64,000 nt of DNA from Rikenellaceae bacterium. Lineage in GTDB: Bacteria; Bacteroidota; Bacteroidia; Bacteroidales; UBA932. Positions within the stretch are counted from its first letter, which is position 1. Each line of letters opens with the position of its first letter. Under the pieces are notes generated by a model, which was not told where the DNA came from, searched no databases, and saw only the letters and a program-made list of their open reading frames with translations. Where the stretch lies: contig DPKJ01000008.1 of the NCBI GenBank assembly GCA_003542575.1, positions 97,678 through 161,677 of the forward strand, in the 5' to 3' direction. Both the position numbers and the translations under genes were made by a program. Shown piece by piece: positions 25,332 through 36,792 of the stretch.

Positions 25332-26612
25332 ATGAAACAAGATCTTCAAATTTCAGAACTTATAAAAAAAGAAGAAAACCGTCAGCTGCACGGAATCGAG
25401 TTGATAGCTTCAGAAAATTTTGTAAGTCCTCAGGTACTTGCGGCACTAGGCTCTGTACTTACAAATAAGTATGCAGAGGGTTATCCTGGAGCGAGATATT
25501 ATGGAGGATGCGAGGTTGTAGATATGGTTGAACAACTGGCGATAGATCGTCTTTGTCAGCTATTTGGTGCAGAATATGCAAATGTCCAGCCCCATTCAGG
25601 TGCACAGGCTAATATGGCTGTTTTCATGGCCTGTCTCAAGCCAGGAGATACATTCATGGGTCTTGACCTTGCTCACGGCGGTCACCTTACTCACGGCTCT
25701 CCTGTAAACATGTCAGGAATGTGGTATAATGCAATCGCATACCAGGTTAGCGAAGAGACCGGAACCATTGACTATGATGAAATGGAGAAAAAGGCTCTGG
25801 AGCACAAACCAAAAATGCTTATTGGTGGTGCCTCTGCATATTCAAGAGAGTGGGATTGGGCACGTATGCGTCAAATTGCAGATAAGGTTGGAGCTATCTT
25901 TTTAGTTGATATGGCCCATCCGGCAGGTCTTATTGCAGCCGGTCTGCTGGAAAATCCTGTAAAACACGCACATATTGTTACATCTACTACACATAAGACA
26001 TTAAGAGGCCCACGCGGCGGTATTATCCTTATGGGAAAAGATTTCGAAAATCCGTTTGGAATTAAAACGCCAAAAGGAGAGACAAAGATGATGTCAGCCG
26101 TTCTTAACTCGAGTGTCTTTCCCGGAATTCAGGGAGGCCCGCTGGAGCATTGTATAGCTGCAAAAGCGGTCTCGTTCTTTGAAGCGTTACAACCGGAATT
26201 CAAGTTATATCAGATACAGGTACAGAAGAATGCTGCTGCAATGGCTGCTGCCTTTGTTGACAAAGGATACAAAGTTATATCAGGAGGAACAGATAACCAT
26301 CTTATGCTTATTGACCTCAGAAGTAAGTTTCCTGACCTAACCGGTAAGGTTGCTGAAAAGGCTCTGGTAACTGCTGATATCACGGTTAATAAGAATATGG
26401 TTCCGTTTGACAGCAGATCTCCTTTCCAGACATCAGGTATTCGCGTGGGAACTCCTGCAGTTACCTCAAGAGGTCTGATTGAGAAGGATATGCCATTCAT
26501 CGTTGACCTTATAGATAAAGTGCTTTCAAACCTTGATAACGAAACTGCAATTGCTGAAGTTAGAGAGACTACCAGAAAGAAGATGCACGGTTTACCACTT
26601 AATATTTGGTAA
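25332..26612 (+). CDS. glyA: Serine hydroxymethyltransferase
   Basis: The 426-residue protein matches GlyA end to end: [56 protein letters not shown], and the PLP-binding [13 protein letters not shown] with K222. It interconverts serine and glycine with tetrahydrofolate in the cytoplasm and is the main one-carbon source. It has its own promoter and ends at a strong bidirectional hairpin shared with the convergent OstA-like gene. Confidence 0.97.
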   Translation: MKQDLQISELIKKEENRQLHGIELIASENFVSPQVLAALGSVLTNKYAEGYPGARYYGGCEVVDMVEQLAIDRLCQLFGAEYANVQPHSGAQANMAVFMACLKPGDTFMGLDLAHGGHLTHGSPVNMSGMWYNAIAYQVSEETGTIDYDEMEKKALEHKPKMLIGGASAYSREWDWARMRQIADKVGAIFLVDMAHPAGLIAAGLLENPVKHAHIVTSTTHKTLRGPRGGIILMGKDFENPFGIKTPKGETKMMSAVLNSSVFPGIQGGPLEHCIAAKAVSFFEALQPEFKLYQIQVQKNAAAMAAAFVDKGYKVISGGTDNHLMLIDLRSKFPDLTGKVAEKALVTADITVNKNMVPFDSRSPFQTSGIRVGTPAVTSRGLIEKDMPFIVDLIDKVLSNLDNETAIAEVRETTRKKMHGLPLNIW

Positions 26613-26656
26613 ATCTCCGCACCGGTTTGAGGTATATACTTGATTAATAATTTATT

Positions 26657-26693
26657 AAAAATGAGCCAATTTTCTAAAAATTGGCTCATTTTT
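26657..26693. terminator. Bidirectional terminator between glyA and the OstA-like gene
   Basis: AAAAATGAGCCAATTTT pairs with AAATTGGCTCATTTTT. A-tracts and T-tracts flank both sides. The outer stem AAAATGAGCC is the same as in the hairpin after tRNA-Arg at 61025. Confidence 0.85.
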
Positions 26694-26773
26694 ATATATT
26701 TGACATAAAGCAGATTAGTACAAACAGGAGTTGAATAAATTTCTTGCTGCCATTAAACGGAGAGTATAAAATT

Positions 26774-28867
26774 TTAGGCAGTAATCTCTGTTTCAACAAT
26801 CTCCGTTTCGACTCCTTCTGCCTCAATTTTGACCTCTTCAAGAGGTTTGGGTTCGCGGGTTTTGATTATAACTTCGGGAATTACTGGTGTGATTTTAAAG
26901 AATCTGCTGGTTTGACCAAAAGTAGGCAGTAAAACAGTAAGAATTTGATCTCTCTCTGATTTTCTTATTATTCTGTTGCATACAGCAAATCTGTCGGCAG
27001 GTCTTTCACTATCTCTAATGGTAAACCCCTTGAGTCTCTTCCTGGATGGCTCCAGATCAATCAGCGGATATAGAACGCTTTTTGCATTATCAATATAGTG
27101 GGCCTGTTGAAGATTCTGATCAGCAATTCTAGCAGTCATGGTTTTACACTCCTTGTGATTCATGGTTGTCAAAACACTGTCTTCGGCAACGAAAACATAC
27201 ATATTAATTCCTCCAAATGCATCAACCCTCGATAACTCTCCCTCTTTAAAATGTAATATTATATCTGTCCCCTTCAGCTGATTGTAGTGAAGAGAATCCT
27301 CTTTAGCCATAGCAAATGCATTGGATAAAAACTCAACCTTTCTAAGTTTTTTATTGTCGATAACAAGCTGGATACTGTCTGATGTAAACTGATTTTTTTC
27401 GTTCCACATGACCGGCTCTTTAAACATGCGGACAATTGAGTCAATGGAATTAAAAATAAGTGAGTCACATTTCCCTTGCAGATTACTTCTGTGAAATCGT
27501 ACATTTTTATTGGCAACAATAAATCTTATCAAAGTAGAATCAACGAGAGGCATTGTGTCTTTAATCTTTATCAATGCCAGACTATCTGCCATATTGTACA
27601 AACTGTCAGGTGATATTTTTAAACTGTCTGTATATAGCTTCAGACTATCTGTAATTATTAAAAGAGTGTCAGGGATTATTTTAATCCGGGCATTATTAAT
27701 TGTGTCCTTTACAATCTTCTGACTATTTGTTTTGCCCTGTATACTATCTGGTGAAATTTTTAAACTCTCCGGTTTGTTCTCAGGTTTATTTTCAGGTTTG
27801 CCTGCAGGTGGCACAGGTTTACTGCGCATTGCTGCAATGGGGTCAATTTTGCTCTGCTCGTACCTCTTTTTTGATTGAGCGACAGTTGCCGAGTCGGCAA
27901 GATATCTGGGAACAGAGTTATAAAGCATTGTGTCTGCCGCTATAAAGAGTGTGTCCGGCTTATTATCTTCAATAGAGTAAAAAGCAATGGAAGGGTTGTT
28001 ATAGAGCTTTGCAAAGGCAGGTTCCCTGGAATACCGGGCGAAATCAGAAAAGATTATCAGAGATTGAACAGTATCAAGAATCTGGACATTCTGAGACAAT
28101 TCAGCGTTACCTTCCGGTGCGTTGTAAAAAATCTTCTCGGCCCAAACTTCGGTTTTGGGATCAATAATATAGACACTCTTTTCAAAATTATAGAGTTCTT
28201 TCTCTCGGTGATACCAGCCGTTTCCGGCTCTTAGATATGAATCGTTTTGCCATATTGAAGTTTGTCCTAAAAATTCTGCTCTGTTTTCATTGGCGTAATA
28301 GGCCAGAGAGTCAGACTTAAGCACCAGAGAGTCGGACATCATCTCAACATTTTTGAGAAACTTGAATTTCTCAATCTTTGAATCGTAGTAACCGTAATTA
28401 CTCTCTATTATATTGCCATCCTTGTCAATCATGGCACCTCCATCGTAGAACCACGCAACACTGTCTTTTGTATTGAAATCAAGATAGAAGGTGCGTAACC
28501 GATTACTGTCCCTATCCATAAGCTCAACAATATGGCCTCTTACTTTGGCCAAAGAACTGTCCGCTATATAGTGGATTCTGTCTCCGGACAGGGATGTGTT
28601 GTTCTGGATTATTTTTACATTTCCTATAGCATCAACAGTATTGAGTTTTACATCCCATATGGCTGTGTCGCAGATAATTAATGTGTTGTTGTGAAGAAAT
28701 TGAGCGGGGCCTGTTATCCTCCTGATGTTTCTGGATTCATTCTGGTACATTTCAGCCGTATTGGCTTTAATAAGGCGGACATACCTCCCCTCGTCAAGGT
28801 TTTGCTGACCCTTCAGTGGAATTGCAACAATCAGAAAAAGTAGAAGAAATGTAGTATTTAATCTCAT
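26774..28867 (-). CDS. OstA-like protein (LptA/LptD N-terminal-like repeats), LPS transport
   Basis: The 697-residue protein has a signal peptide ending in LKGQ. Its body consists of the repeating strands of the OstA/LptA fold (for example ITGPAQFLHNNTLIICDTAIW, AIGNVKIIQNNTSLSGDRIHY, FLKNVEMMSDSLVLKSDSLAYY). A Pro/Lys/Ser/Asp-rich stretch (about 340-440) with repeated PDSL and TDSL units interrupts the fold, and a second set of OstA-like strands follows. LptA-type proteins carry LPS across the periplasm. Its start overlaps the SurA-like gene by 4 bases, so they are translationally coupled. There is no LptD barrel here. Confidence 0.85.
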   Translation of the reverse strand: MRLNTTFLLLFLIVAIPLKGQQNLDEGRYVRLIKANTAEMYQNESRNIRRITGPAQFLHNNTLIICDTAIWDVKLNTVDAIGNVKIIQNNTSLSGDRIHYIADSSLAKVRGHIVELMDRDSNRLRTFYLDFNTKDSVAWFYDGGAMIDKDGNIIESNYGYYDSKIEKFKFLKNVEMMSDSLVLKSDSLAYYANENRAEFLGQTSIWQNDSYLRAGNGWYHREKELYNFEKSVYIIDPKTEVWAEKIFYNAPEGNAELSQNVQILDTVQSLIIFSDFARYSREPAFAKLYNNPSIAFYSIEDNKPDTLFIAADTMLYNSVPRYLADSATVAQSKKRYEQSKIDPIAAMRSKPVPPAGKPENKPENKPESLKISPDSIQGKTNSQKIVKDTINNARIKIIPDTLLIITDSLKLYTDSLKISPDSLYNMADSLALIKIKDTMPLVDSTLIRFIVANKNVRFHRSNLQGKCDSLIFNSIDSIVRMFKEPVMWNEKNQFTSDSIQLVIDNKKLRKVEFLSNAFAMAKEDSLHYNQLKGTDIILHFKEGELSRVDAFGGINMYVFVAEDSVLTTMNHKECKTMTARIADQNLQQAHYIDNAKSVLYPLIDLEPSRKRLKGFTIRDSERPADRFAVCNRIIRKSERDQILTVLLPTFGQTSRFFKITPVIPEVIIKTREPKPLEEVKIEAEGVETEIVETEITA

Positions 28868-30231
28868 TTAAGCCATCCATCTTTGAGGAAGGGACAATTT
28901 TGGAATAAAGGATCTATTCTTATAAATGTTGTCTCCTTTTTCTTCTCTATGAACTTAATAATTTCATCCATAGCTGCCTTGTTTTTCGCTTTGTTAAGAA
29001 GCTCATTGTAGTCATCTTTAAAGTTGGCTACATGAGAAGGGATAATCTTCTCGAGCATAATAATCTTATAAACGGTGTTGCCGCTTTGTCCCTCATCATC
29101 AGTTGTTTCAAAAGGCTCAGAGATATCACCCTCTTTGAGATCTTTAATAATATTATAGTCAGATGGCTTCAACTGATCTTTTAGAAAATAGGCAGAACCT
29201 GAATACTTATCAGCCACTAAACCTCCATTCACAAACGATTTGACATCATGTGAAAACTTTCTGGCCGCCTGCTCAAATGTTATGCTGTCGTTTATAAGCA
29301 GAGTTTTAATACTGTCAAGTTTGTTAAATGCCTTTGATCTGTCGTCATTATTGAATTCAGGTCTGATGAGGATGTGTCTGGCATTAAACATATCTCCCTC
29401 TTTTTTAATCATCTGTATGAGGTGATATCCATATTCAGTCTCTACTATCTGAGATACCTGACCCTCTTTTAGCGCCATTGCTGCGTCTGAAAAGGCAGGA
29501 AGAAAAAAATTCTTTGATGCCATTCCAAGTTCTCCGCCCCTTTTTGAACTTTCAGGGTCCTGAGAATAGAGAGTTGCAAGTGTACTGAATCGTTCTCCCT
29601 TCATAATCCTTTCACGAAACTCCAGCAGCCTCTCTTTAACAGCAATTACAGCTCCCTCTTTGTCAGGATACTGAACTATATGGCGATATTTGTATTGAGT
29701 TGAAATTTCGGGCAGTGAATCAGGATGGCTGGTTTTGTAAAATTTCTCAACATCTGAGGGGCTCAAATCCGGAGCTTTGGCTGCCACATTACCTCTCATC
29801 TCCTGTGTGAGAAATTGCTCAGTTAATGCCTCTCTCCACTCCTCTCTTAGCCTAAAAAGAGGTTTTTTGAAATACTCCTCTGCGGCCTTCTCTCCTCCAA
29901 GTTTTGAAAGCACGTCGTCAATTCTTCTGCTCAACTCACTTTCAACCTGTGATGGGTTAGCCGTTAAGCTGTCAAGTCTTGCCTGAGTGAGAAAGAGTTT
30001 TTGAATAAGCATGTTCTCAAGAACATTGCATCTTATATTTCTGTCCGATGTAATACCCTGAAGCATCATCATCTGTACCTCTGCCTCCAATGCAGAGAGC
30101 TGAATCATATCGTTTCCAATAAGAGCAATGGTTTTGTCTATTAGCCCTTTTTCATATCTCTGTGAAAATGCAGGGGAAACCGATAGAATTGCTGCAGTTA
30201 CAACAATTGTTTTTAAAATGCTATTCTTCAT
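28864..30231 (-). CDS. SurA-like periplasmic peptidyl-prolyl isomerase
   Basis: The 455-residue protein has a signal peptide ending in AFSQ. A SurA N-terminal chaperone region follows (KTIALIGNDMIQLSALEAEVQ, then NVLENMLIQKLFLTQA). Two parvulin-type domains follow, about 170-275 (KYRHIVQYP ... GGELGMASKNFFLPAF) and 280-390 (FNARHILIRPEFNND ... NGGLVADKYSG). It is a folding factor for outer-membrane proteins in the periplasm. It sits between a second SurA-like gene (11-base overlap) and the OstA-like gene (4-base overlap). Confidence 0.9.
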   Translation of the reverse strand: MKNSILKTIVVTAAILSVSPAFSQRYEKGLIDKTIALIGNDMIQLSALEAEVQMMMLQGITSDRNIRCNVLENMLIQKLFLTQARLDSLTANPSQVESELSRRIDDVLSKLGGEKAAEEYFKKPLFRLREEWREALTEQFLTQEMRGNVAAKAPDLSPSDVEKFYKTSHPDSLPEISTQYKYRHIVQYPDKEGAVIAVKERLLEFRERIMKGERFSTLATLYSQDPESSKRGGELGMASKNFFLPAFSDAAMALKEGQVSQIVETEYGYHLIQMIKKEGDMFNARHILIRPEFNNDDRSKAFNKLDSIKTLLINDSITFEQAARKFSHDVKSFVNGGLVADKYSGSAYFLKDQLKPSDYNIIKDLKEGDISEPFETTDDEGQSGNTVYKIIMLEKIIPSHVANFKDDYNELLNKAKNKAAMDEIIKFIEKKKETTFIRIDPLFQNCPFLKDGWLK

Positions 30232-31090
30232 TTCGGGTATTATCGTTTATGTTCAGTTTTATTTTATTGTTTTCCAAAGCCTCTTTGATAAGATCCTTTT
30301 CAAGTCCTGCTATGAGCGCCTGTTTCCTGCGACTTATAATAATCTCTTTAATTCTTGGAAGATAGTACTCAAATGGCGGGTTACCGTTTGGGGCTATCCT
30401 CTGAGGAAAATAGGCAAAATAGCTGTAAAGAGAGTCCTGAGCTTCTATATGTGAAGCTGATTTCAGCATCTCTTCGCACCTGTATAAATCTAAAGGCAAT
30501 TCTCTTGCCACAAATGAGAGATCAACCCATTTATTGTCAAAATTGTTGTATCTCTCTGCTGAATTGTAGCTTATTCTCTCCAGTTCGTCAATATCTTCAA
30601 GTGCATCAGATCTGTACATACTCTTTAGTCTGGACAGATTGGGAGAAGAAGAAGATACCTTAATAACCCTTGCTTTTACAACAGAGTTGTTTACTGTTAT
30701 AGTTTCTGAATTCTCCTGATAGTATGCTCTTGCCTCCTGATCGGAAACCAGGGTGTCAAGACGTTTTTCAATATATTGCTTTTCGTATCTGTAAACCAGA
30801 AGAGAGGTCCTGTAATCCCGCAGTTCCCCCTCAACATCCTTGTCAGTTTTTGAGAGTTCTGCCTCTGCCTTTGACAATAAGAGATATTTGAGAGCCCATG
30901 AATTAATATACTGACGTACCATCATTATGCTGTCGCTGTATGAAGTCCCGTGGGGAATAAGGTTTTTGATATCCTCTTTGTAAAGATAGTGCTCACCAAC
31001 GTGGGCAACAACTTCGTCGCCAGAACGGAACTCCAGCAAATTGCAGGAGCTTACTGTCAGAAGAAGTGCAATGGCCGCGAATAATCTCAT
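30221..31090 (-). CDS. SurA-N-like lipoprotein, probable periplasmic chaperone
   Basis: The 289-residue protein has a leader ending in TVSSCN, a clear lipobox. After it comes VVAHVGEHYLYKEDIKNLIP, the start of a SurA-like N-terminal domain, then a long helical region, and AYYQENSETITVNNSVVKARVIKV, as in peptidyl-prolyl isomerase relatives. I see no complete parvulin catalytic core, so it is probably a chaperone without isomerase activity. It starts directly after the guaB stop and overlaps the next gene by 11 bases, so it belongs to the guaB-surA-surA-ostA operon. Confidence 0.75.
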   Translation of the reverse strand: MRLFAAIALLLTVSSCNLLEFRSGDEVVAHVGEHYLYKEDIKNLIPHGTSYSDSIMMVRQYINSWALKYLLLSKAEAELSKTDKDVEGELRDYRTSLLVYRYEKQYIEKRLDTLVSDQEARAYYQENSETITVNNSVVKARVIKVSSSSPNLSRLKSMYRSDALEDIDELERISYNSAERYNNFDNKWVDLSFVARELPLDLYRCEEMLKSASHIEAQDSLYSYFAYFPQRIAPNGNPPFEYYLPRIKEIIISRRKQALIAGLEKDLIKEALENNKIKLNINDNTRNEE

Positions 31091-32578
<1,488 letters not shown>

Positions 32579-32581
32579 CTA

Positions 32582-32589
32582 CAAAGATA
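32582..32589 (-). promoter_or_regulatory. -7 promoter element of the guaB operon
   Basis: On the minus strand the site reads TATCTTTG, a TAnnTTTG match, 21 bases upstream of the guaB ATG. Confidence 0.55.
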
Positions 32590-32601
32590 ATTAAAAAATA
32601 G

Positions 32602-33540
32602 TTACTGCCCGTAGAGCCTTGACTGAAATGTATCCCGCTCCTCCAATCGTTTTTCGAGCATTCTGATTAGCTCTACATTTCGTATAAATCCCCATGGATT
32701 GTTTTTAACAAATCTTGGAGGCATCTCTCCGGCAAAACGTTCAATATATATATCGGGTCTCAGATGTTCCAGTATGTCAATAAAGAAATCTATGTATTGA
32801 TCAAGTCCAAACTGGTGAAAATCATCGGGATTATTATGAAAATCCTCTTCCATTGCTGTTCCTGTTACTATCTGAAGTTGGTGAAATTTTACTGACTGCA
32901 GCGGGAGTCTGTTGATCTCATCGGCAACAGCAAGCATCTGTTGAGGTGTCTCTCCCGGAAGTCCTAAAATAAAGTGTGCCCCCTGATCAATGCCGTAAGA
33001 GGCGGTTTTGAAAATAGCCTCAACAGCCTGATTATAGTTGTGACCTCTGTTAATTCTTTCAAGAGTTTTGTCGTATATTGATTCTATACCGTATTCAATA
33101 ACCACAATTTTCTCTTTGGCTATCTCTGCAATGTATTCAAGTTTAGCATCATCAATGCAATCCGGTCTGGTTCCTAATACGAGTCCTGCCACAAGGGGAT
33201 GATCAAGAGCCTCCCCATATAAAAGTTTCAGCTTTTCAAGAGGAGCGTTTGTGTTGGAGAATGGCTGAAAGTAAGCAAGGTATTTTTCGGCTGTTCTGTA
33301 TCTTCTTCTGTGAAATTCAATGCCCTCGTTTAATTGTAGAGTTATGCTTTTGTCAGGGGTGCTGTATGATGGGTGAAATGCTTGGTTGTTGCAATATGTA
33401 CACCCTCCCACAGCTACGGTACCGTCTCTGTTGGGACATGAAAACCCTGCATCAATCACAATTTTTTGCAGGCGACTGCCATACTTCTCTTTGTGATATC
33501 CAACGTAGGTGTTAAATCTTCTGTTGCCGGCGAATTTCAT
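32602..33540 (-). CDS. TIGR01212-type radical SAM protein (YhcC-like)
   Basis: The 312-residue protein has the radical SAM cysteines in the family form (CPNRDGTVAVGGCTYCNN, about residues 34-51), then TNAPLEKLKLLY, VLGTRPDCID and VVIEYGIESIYDKTLERINRGH. TIGR01212/YhcC enzymes carry a 4Fe-4S cluster and split S-adenosylmethionine; the family reaction is not established to my knowledge. The gene starts 10 bases after the YhcH gene on the same strand and may be cotranscribed with it. Confidence 0.9.
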   Translation of the reverse strand: MKFAGNRRFNTYVGYHKEKYGSRLQKIVIDAGFSCPNRDGTVAVGGCTYCNNQAFHPSYSTPDKSITLQLNEGIEFHRRRYRTAEKYLAYFQPFSNTNAPLEKLKLLYGEALDHPLVAGLVLGTRPDCIDDAKLEYIAEIAKEKIVVIEYGIESIYDKTLERINRGHNYNQAVEAIFKTASYGIDQGAHFILGLPGETPQQMLAVADEINRLPLQSVKFHQLQIVTGTAMEEDFHNNPDDFHQFGLDQYIDFFIDILEHLRPDIYIERFAGEMPPRFVKNNPWGFIRNVELIRMLEKRLEERDTFQSRLYGQ

Positions 33541-33550
33541 TACTGGCAGG

Positions 33551-33997
33551 TTACATTAAAACCTTTATTACGGCTTTTTTTATTTTCCCTGTCCCTATAA
33601 GGGGGGCATGAGCATCATAGGGGAATACTATTGCTATGTTTCCTGGACCAAGGGTGACAAAACTCTCAGGCTCCTCTTCAAGAAAAGCGATGTCCTTATC
33701 ACTATCATAAGGGATATCGTCTCCGTTGCATCTGCCTCTGTCCCTGTATCCTATTGTCTCTGTACCTTCAATCAGGATATGCACATCAATGTAAGAATCA
33801 TGTACCTCTAGTTTTGGAAGATCAAGCCCTTTGGCCTCTCCTTCCCATACAGTACAGTAAACCTCTCTGCCTTTAACAGGGTATTCTCCTGCTTCCAAAG
33901 ACCCGGGAGGGTTCTTTTTTAAAAATTCGTATGCCGCAGCAAATCTGCCGTGGAGGTTTAAATATCTCTCAAAACCTTTCAAAGAATCAACTATCAT
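33551..33997 (-). CDS. YhcH/YjgK/YiaL-family protein (DUF386)
   Basis: Starting at the ATG at 33995-33997, the protein has 148 residues: MIVDSLKGFERY, then GREVYCTVWEGEAKG, LEVHDSYIDVHILIEGTETIGYRD and IVFPYDAHAPLIG. These are the metal-binding cupin-like motifs (His and Glu) of the YhcH/EbgC family, which includes proteins linked to sialic acid and other sugar pathways. The real substrate is unknown. The longer frame start (18 residues upstream) would overlap the minus-strand promoter at 34015-34022, so the downstream ATG is preferred. Confidence 0.85.
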   Translation of the reverse strand: MIVDSLKGFERYLNLHGRFAAAYEFLKKNPPGSLEAGEYPVKGREVYCTVWEGEAKGLDLPKLEVHDSYIDVHILIEGTETIGYRDRGRCNGDDIPYDSDKDIAFLEEEPESFVTLGPGNIAIVFPYDAHAPLIGTGKIKKAVIKVLM

Positions 33998-34014
33998 TAT
34001 TAAAGAAATTTCTG

Positions 34015-34031
34015 CAAATATAGTATCTTTG
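34015..34031. promoter_or_regulatory. Overlapping divergent promoters (YhcH gene and GHL10 operon)
   Basis: A minus-strand TATATTTG occupies 34015-34022 and a plus-strand TATCTTTG occupies 34024-34031. They lie back to back, so the two transcripts would start only a few bases apart and probably compete. Confidence 0.55.
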
Positions 34032-34066
34032 TAAGGATATACTAACCCCATAAAGTTTAAACCGCT

Positions 34067-35560
34067 ATGAATAAATTTTTTAAGATTGCATTAACGGGGC
34101 TGCTTTTTATCTCTTTAATGGGCATGGCAAGAGCTCAGGGATACGATGGCAAGCATGAATGGAGAGCTGTATGGATTGCAACCGTGAATAATATTGACTG
34201 GCCATCTAAGCCGGGACTGACCTCTGAGCAGCAGCAAAAGGAGTTGATTGAATATTTTGACCTTTTCAAAACATTGAATATGAATGCCGTAGTGCTGCAG
34301 ATCAGACCTACTGCCGATGCGTTTTATGTTTCAAAACATGAGCCCTGGTCAATTTATCTTACAGGCGACCAGAAAAAGGGACCTGTACCACATTATGACC
34401 CATTGGAATTTGCAATAAAAGAGGCGCACAAAAGAGGCATGGAGTTACATGCCTGGCTGAATCCTTACAGAGTAAGTCAGGATACTGCCAATATTAAAGA
34501 TATGAATCCGGACCACCTTTACAATAAGAGACCTGATCTCTTTGTAAGACATGGTAAAAAATTATATTTCGACCCTGCATTTCCTGAAACCAGAGAGTTT
34601 CTTGTAAAGGTTATTAAAGATATTGTTATAAGATATGATCTTGACGGTATTCACTTTGACGACTATTTTTATCCGAATAACGATTTTGAAGACTCAAAAT
34701 CTTTTGCATCACACAGCAGGGGTTACAAAGCAGAGGATAAGATGGCGTGGAGAAGAGAGAATGTCGATCTGGTAATTGAGATGCTTCGTGATACCATTAA
34801 GTCTGTTAAACCTTATGTTAAATATGGCATAAGCCCATATGCTGTCTGGAGAAACAAGAGGGAAGACCCTAGGGGTTCAGACACAAAGAGTTATAGTTAT
34901 ACAAATTACGACCATCTGCATGCAGATCTTTTGCTGTGGATGGAAAAGGGTTGGCTTGATTATGTTCTTCCACAACTCTATTTCAATATTGGTTATGAAG
35001 CAGCAGACTTTAAGGTGTTGGCAGACTGGTGGCAGGATTACAGCTACGGAACTCCGGTTTACGCCGGGCTAGGAACCTACCGTCTGGAAAAAGATGCTCG
35101 TATTCCGGACTGGCGTTCAGCTGAGCAGATAAAAATGCAGGCAGAGGTTATAAGAACCATGCCGGCTTATCAGGGTGCCTGTTATTTCAATGCAAAGAAT
35201 TTTAAAGATAATCGTTTGGGAATCAATGAGGTGATTGAGGCATTATACCCTAATCCCGCACTTGTTCCGGCATTAAACGGATTTCCGGTTGATCCTCCTG
35301 CACCTCCTGTTACTGCTCATGCCCAATTAAGTGATGGTAAAATGACATTTACCTGGAAGAGCGCAGCTAAATATCATGTGGTTTACCGTTTTAACAAAGG
35401 AGAAAAGGCGGACTTCTCAAAAGGAAGTGCCATTATTGCACTAACCGGAGAGGACTCTTTTACAATTCCGGCAAAAGTTGATGAGAACTATGATTATTAT
35501 GTATCTGCTCTAGATAGACTATATAATGAAAGTAAACCGGTAAAGGTTCAAAAAAAATAA
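34067..35560 (+). CDS. GHL10-family glycosyl hydrolase (DUF187), exported
   Basis: The 497-residue protein has a signal peptide ending in ARAQ. The GHL10 barrel follows: EWRAVWIATVNNIDWPSKPGL, AVVLQIRPTADAFY, LHAWLNPYRV, then DGIHFDDYFYPN. The family is a TIM-barrel hydrolase; some members are linked to peptidoglycan sugars. A C-terminal fibronectin-like domain (about 410-497) ends the protein. The NlpC/P60 endopeptidase gene follows 19 bases on and a dipeptide epimerase gene comes next, which supports a role in murein turnover. Confidence 0.9.
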   Translation: MNKFFKIALTGLLFISLMGMARAQGYDGKHEWRAVWIATVNNIDWPSKPGLTSEQQQKELIEYFDLFKTLNMNAVVLQIRPTADAFYVSKHEPWSIYLTGDQKKGPVPHYDPLEFAIKEAHKRGMELHAWLNPYRVSQDTANIKDMNPDHLYNKRPDLFVRHGKKLYFDPAFPETREFLVKVIKDIVIRYDLDGIHFDDYFYPNNDFEDSKSFASHSRGYKAEDKMAWRRENVDLVIEMLRDTIKSVKPYVKYGISPYAVWRNKREDPRGSDTKSYSYTNYDHLHADLLLWMEKGWLDYVLPQLYFNIGYEAADFKVLADWWQDYSYGTPVYAGLGTYRLEKDARIPDWRSAEQIKMQAEVIRTMPAYQGACYFNAKNFKDNRLGINEVIEALYPNPALVPALNGFPVDPPAPPVTAHAQLSDGKMTFTWKSAAKYHVVYRFNKGEKADFSKGSAIIALTGEDSFTIPAKVDENYDYYVSALDRLYNESKPVKVQKK

Positions 35561-35579
35561 TCCCCCAAAATAAAAATAT

Positions 35580-36782
35580 ATGAGAAAAGTACTTATTATT
35601 TTACTGACGGCCCTTTTTGCCATCTCCTGTACAACAACAGGGAAAAAAGAGAAGATTGAAAAGCAGTTTGACGAGATTTCTCAACAGGTAAAACTGCAGT
35701 ATGCTCCTGATAGAAGAGAGAAGACCTTTGAACCTGTTTTATTGGTTTCTGAAGATGCAAAAACTTTAGTGCTAAAAGGTTCAACCACAGAGCCACAGGC
35801 TAAAGAAGCTTTGCTTACAGCGTTGATTGAGAATAAAATAGAGGTACTTGACAGCATGAAGTTACTACCTGATGCTGCACTTGGTGATAAAACATATGGA
35901 GTTACTGCTCAGTCTGTTATTAATTTCAGATATGGTTCCGGTTATTCAAATGAGTCTGCTACCCAGACAATCATGGGAACACCACTCCGAATTCTTGAGA
36001 AGAAGGGAGGATGGACAAGAGCAATTACTCCTGAAGGATACATTGCGTGGGTATCATCAGGAAGTATACAGCCGATGAACGAGTCGGAGTACACTGCATG
36101 GACAGCTGCTCCCAAATTAATTGTTACAACTAACTATACGCTTTTCAGAGAGACTCCTTCTGAAAGCGGAGCTGTTGTATCGGACGGAGTTTGGGGAAAT
36201 ATTGTGCGTGCTGACGGATCATCCGGAAATTACAACAAAGTTATTTTACCAAACGGAAAGGTTGCTTTTGTACAAAAATCTCATACAGCTGATTTTTCTA
36301 AATGGATTGCCTCAAGAAATCCATCTGCTGATAATATCCTCGCGACTGCTTCTCAGTTTCTGGGCTTCCCTTATATGTGGGGAGGAACATCAGTTAAGGC
36401 AATGGATTGTTCCGGCTTTACAAAAACTGTATTTTACCTGAATGGTGTAATATTAGAAAGAGACGCCTCACAACAGGCATTAACCGGAGAGGGAGTTGAA
36501 ATTACCGAGAAATTTGAAAATCTTCAAAAGGGAGATCTTCTTTTCTTCGGCTCAAAAGCAACTCCTGAAAGGAAAGAGAGGATAACCCACGTGGGCATAT
36601 ACATTGCAAACGGTGAGTTTATCCATTCAGCAACCTCTGTTAAGATTAATTCGCTTATTCCTGATTCACACAATTATTATGATGGAAGCAACCGTCTGGT
36701 AAGAGTGCAGAGGCTAATTTCAAAAATTGACCAGGATCCCGGAATCGTATCTATAGCAAAACATCAGTGGTATTTTAATTAA
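35580..36782 (+). CDS. NlpC/P60-family murein endopeptidase with SH3-like domains, lipoprotein
   Basis: The 400-residue protein has a leader ending in FAISC (lipobox). Two bacterial SH3-like domains (about residues 100-245, with VINFRYGSGYSNE and YTLFRETPSESG) come before the C40 catalytic domain: MWGGTSVKAMDCSGFTKTVF with the nucleophile cysteine near residue 278, and ITHVGIYIANGEFIHS with the histidine. Such enzymes cut gamma-D-Glu-diamino acid bonds in murein peptides. It is the middle gene of the GHL10-NlpC/P60-epimerase operon. Confidence 0.92.
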   Translation: MRKVLIILLTALFAISCTTTGKKEKIEKQFDEISQQVKLQYAPDRREKTFEPVLLVSEDAKTLVLKGSTTEPQAKEALLTALIENKIEVLDSMKLLPDAALGDKTYGVTAQSVINFRYGSGYSNESATQTIMGTPLRILEKKGGWTRAITPEGYIAWVSSGSIQPMNESEYTAWTAAPKLIVTTNYTLFRETPSESGAVVSDGVWGNIVRADGSSGNYNKVILPNGKVAFVQKSHTADFSKWIASRNPSADNILATASQFLGFPYMWGGTSVKAMDCSGFTKTVFYLNGVILERDASQQALTGEGVEITEKFENLQKGDLLFFGSKATPERKERITHVGIYIANGEFIHSATSVKINSLIPDSHNYYDGSNRLVRVQRLISKIDQDPGIVSIAKHQWYFN

Positions 36783-36792
36783 TGTGCGAAAA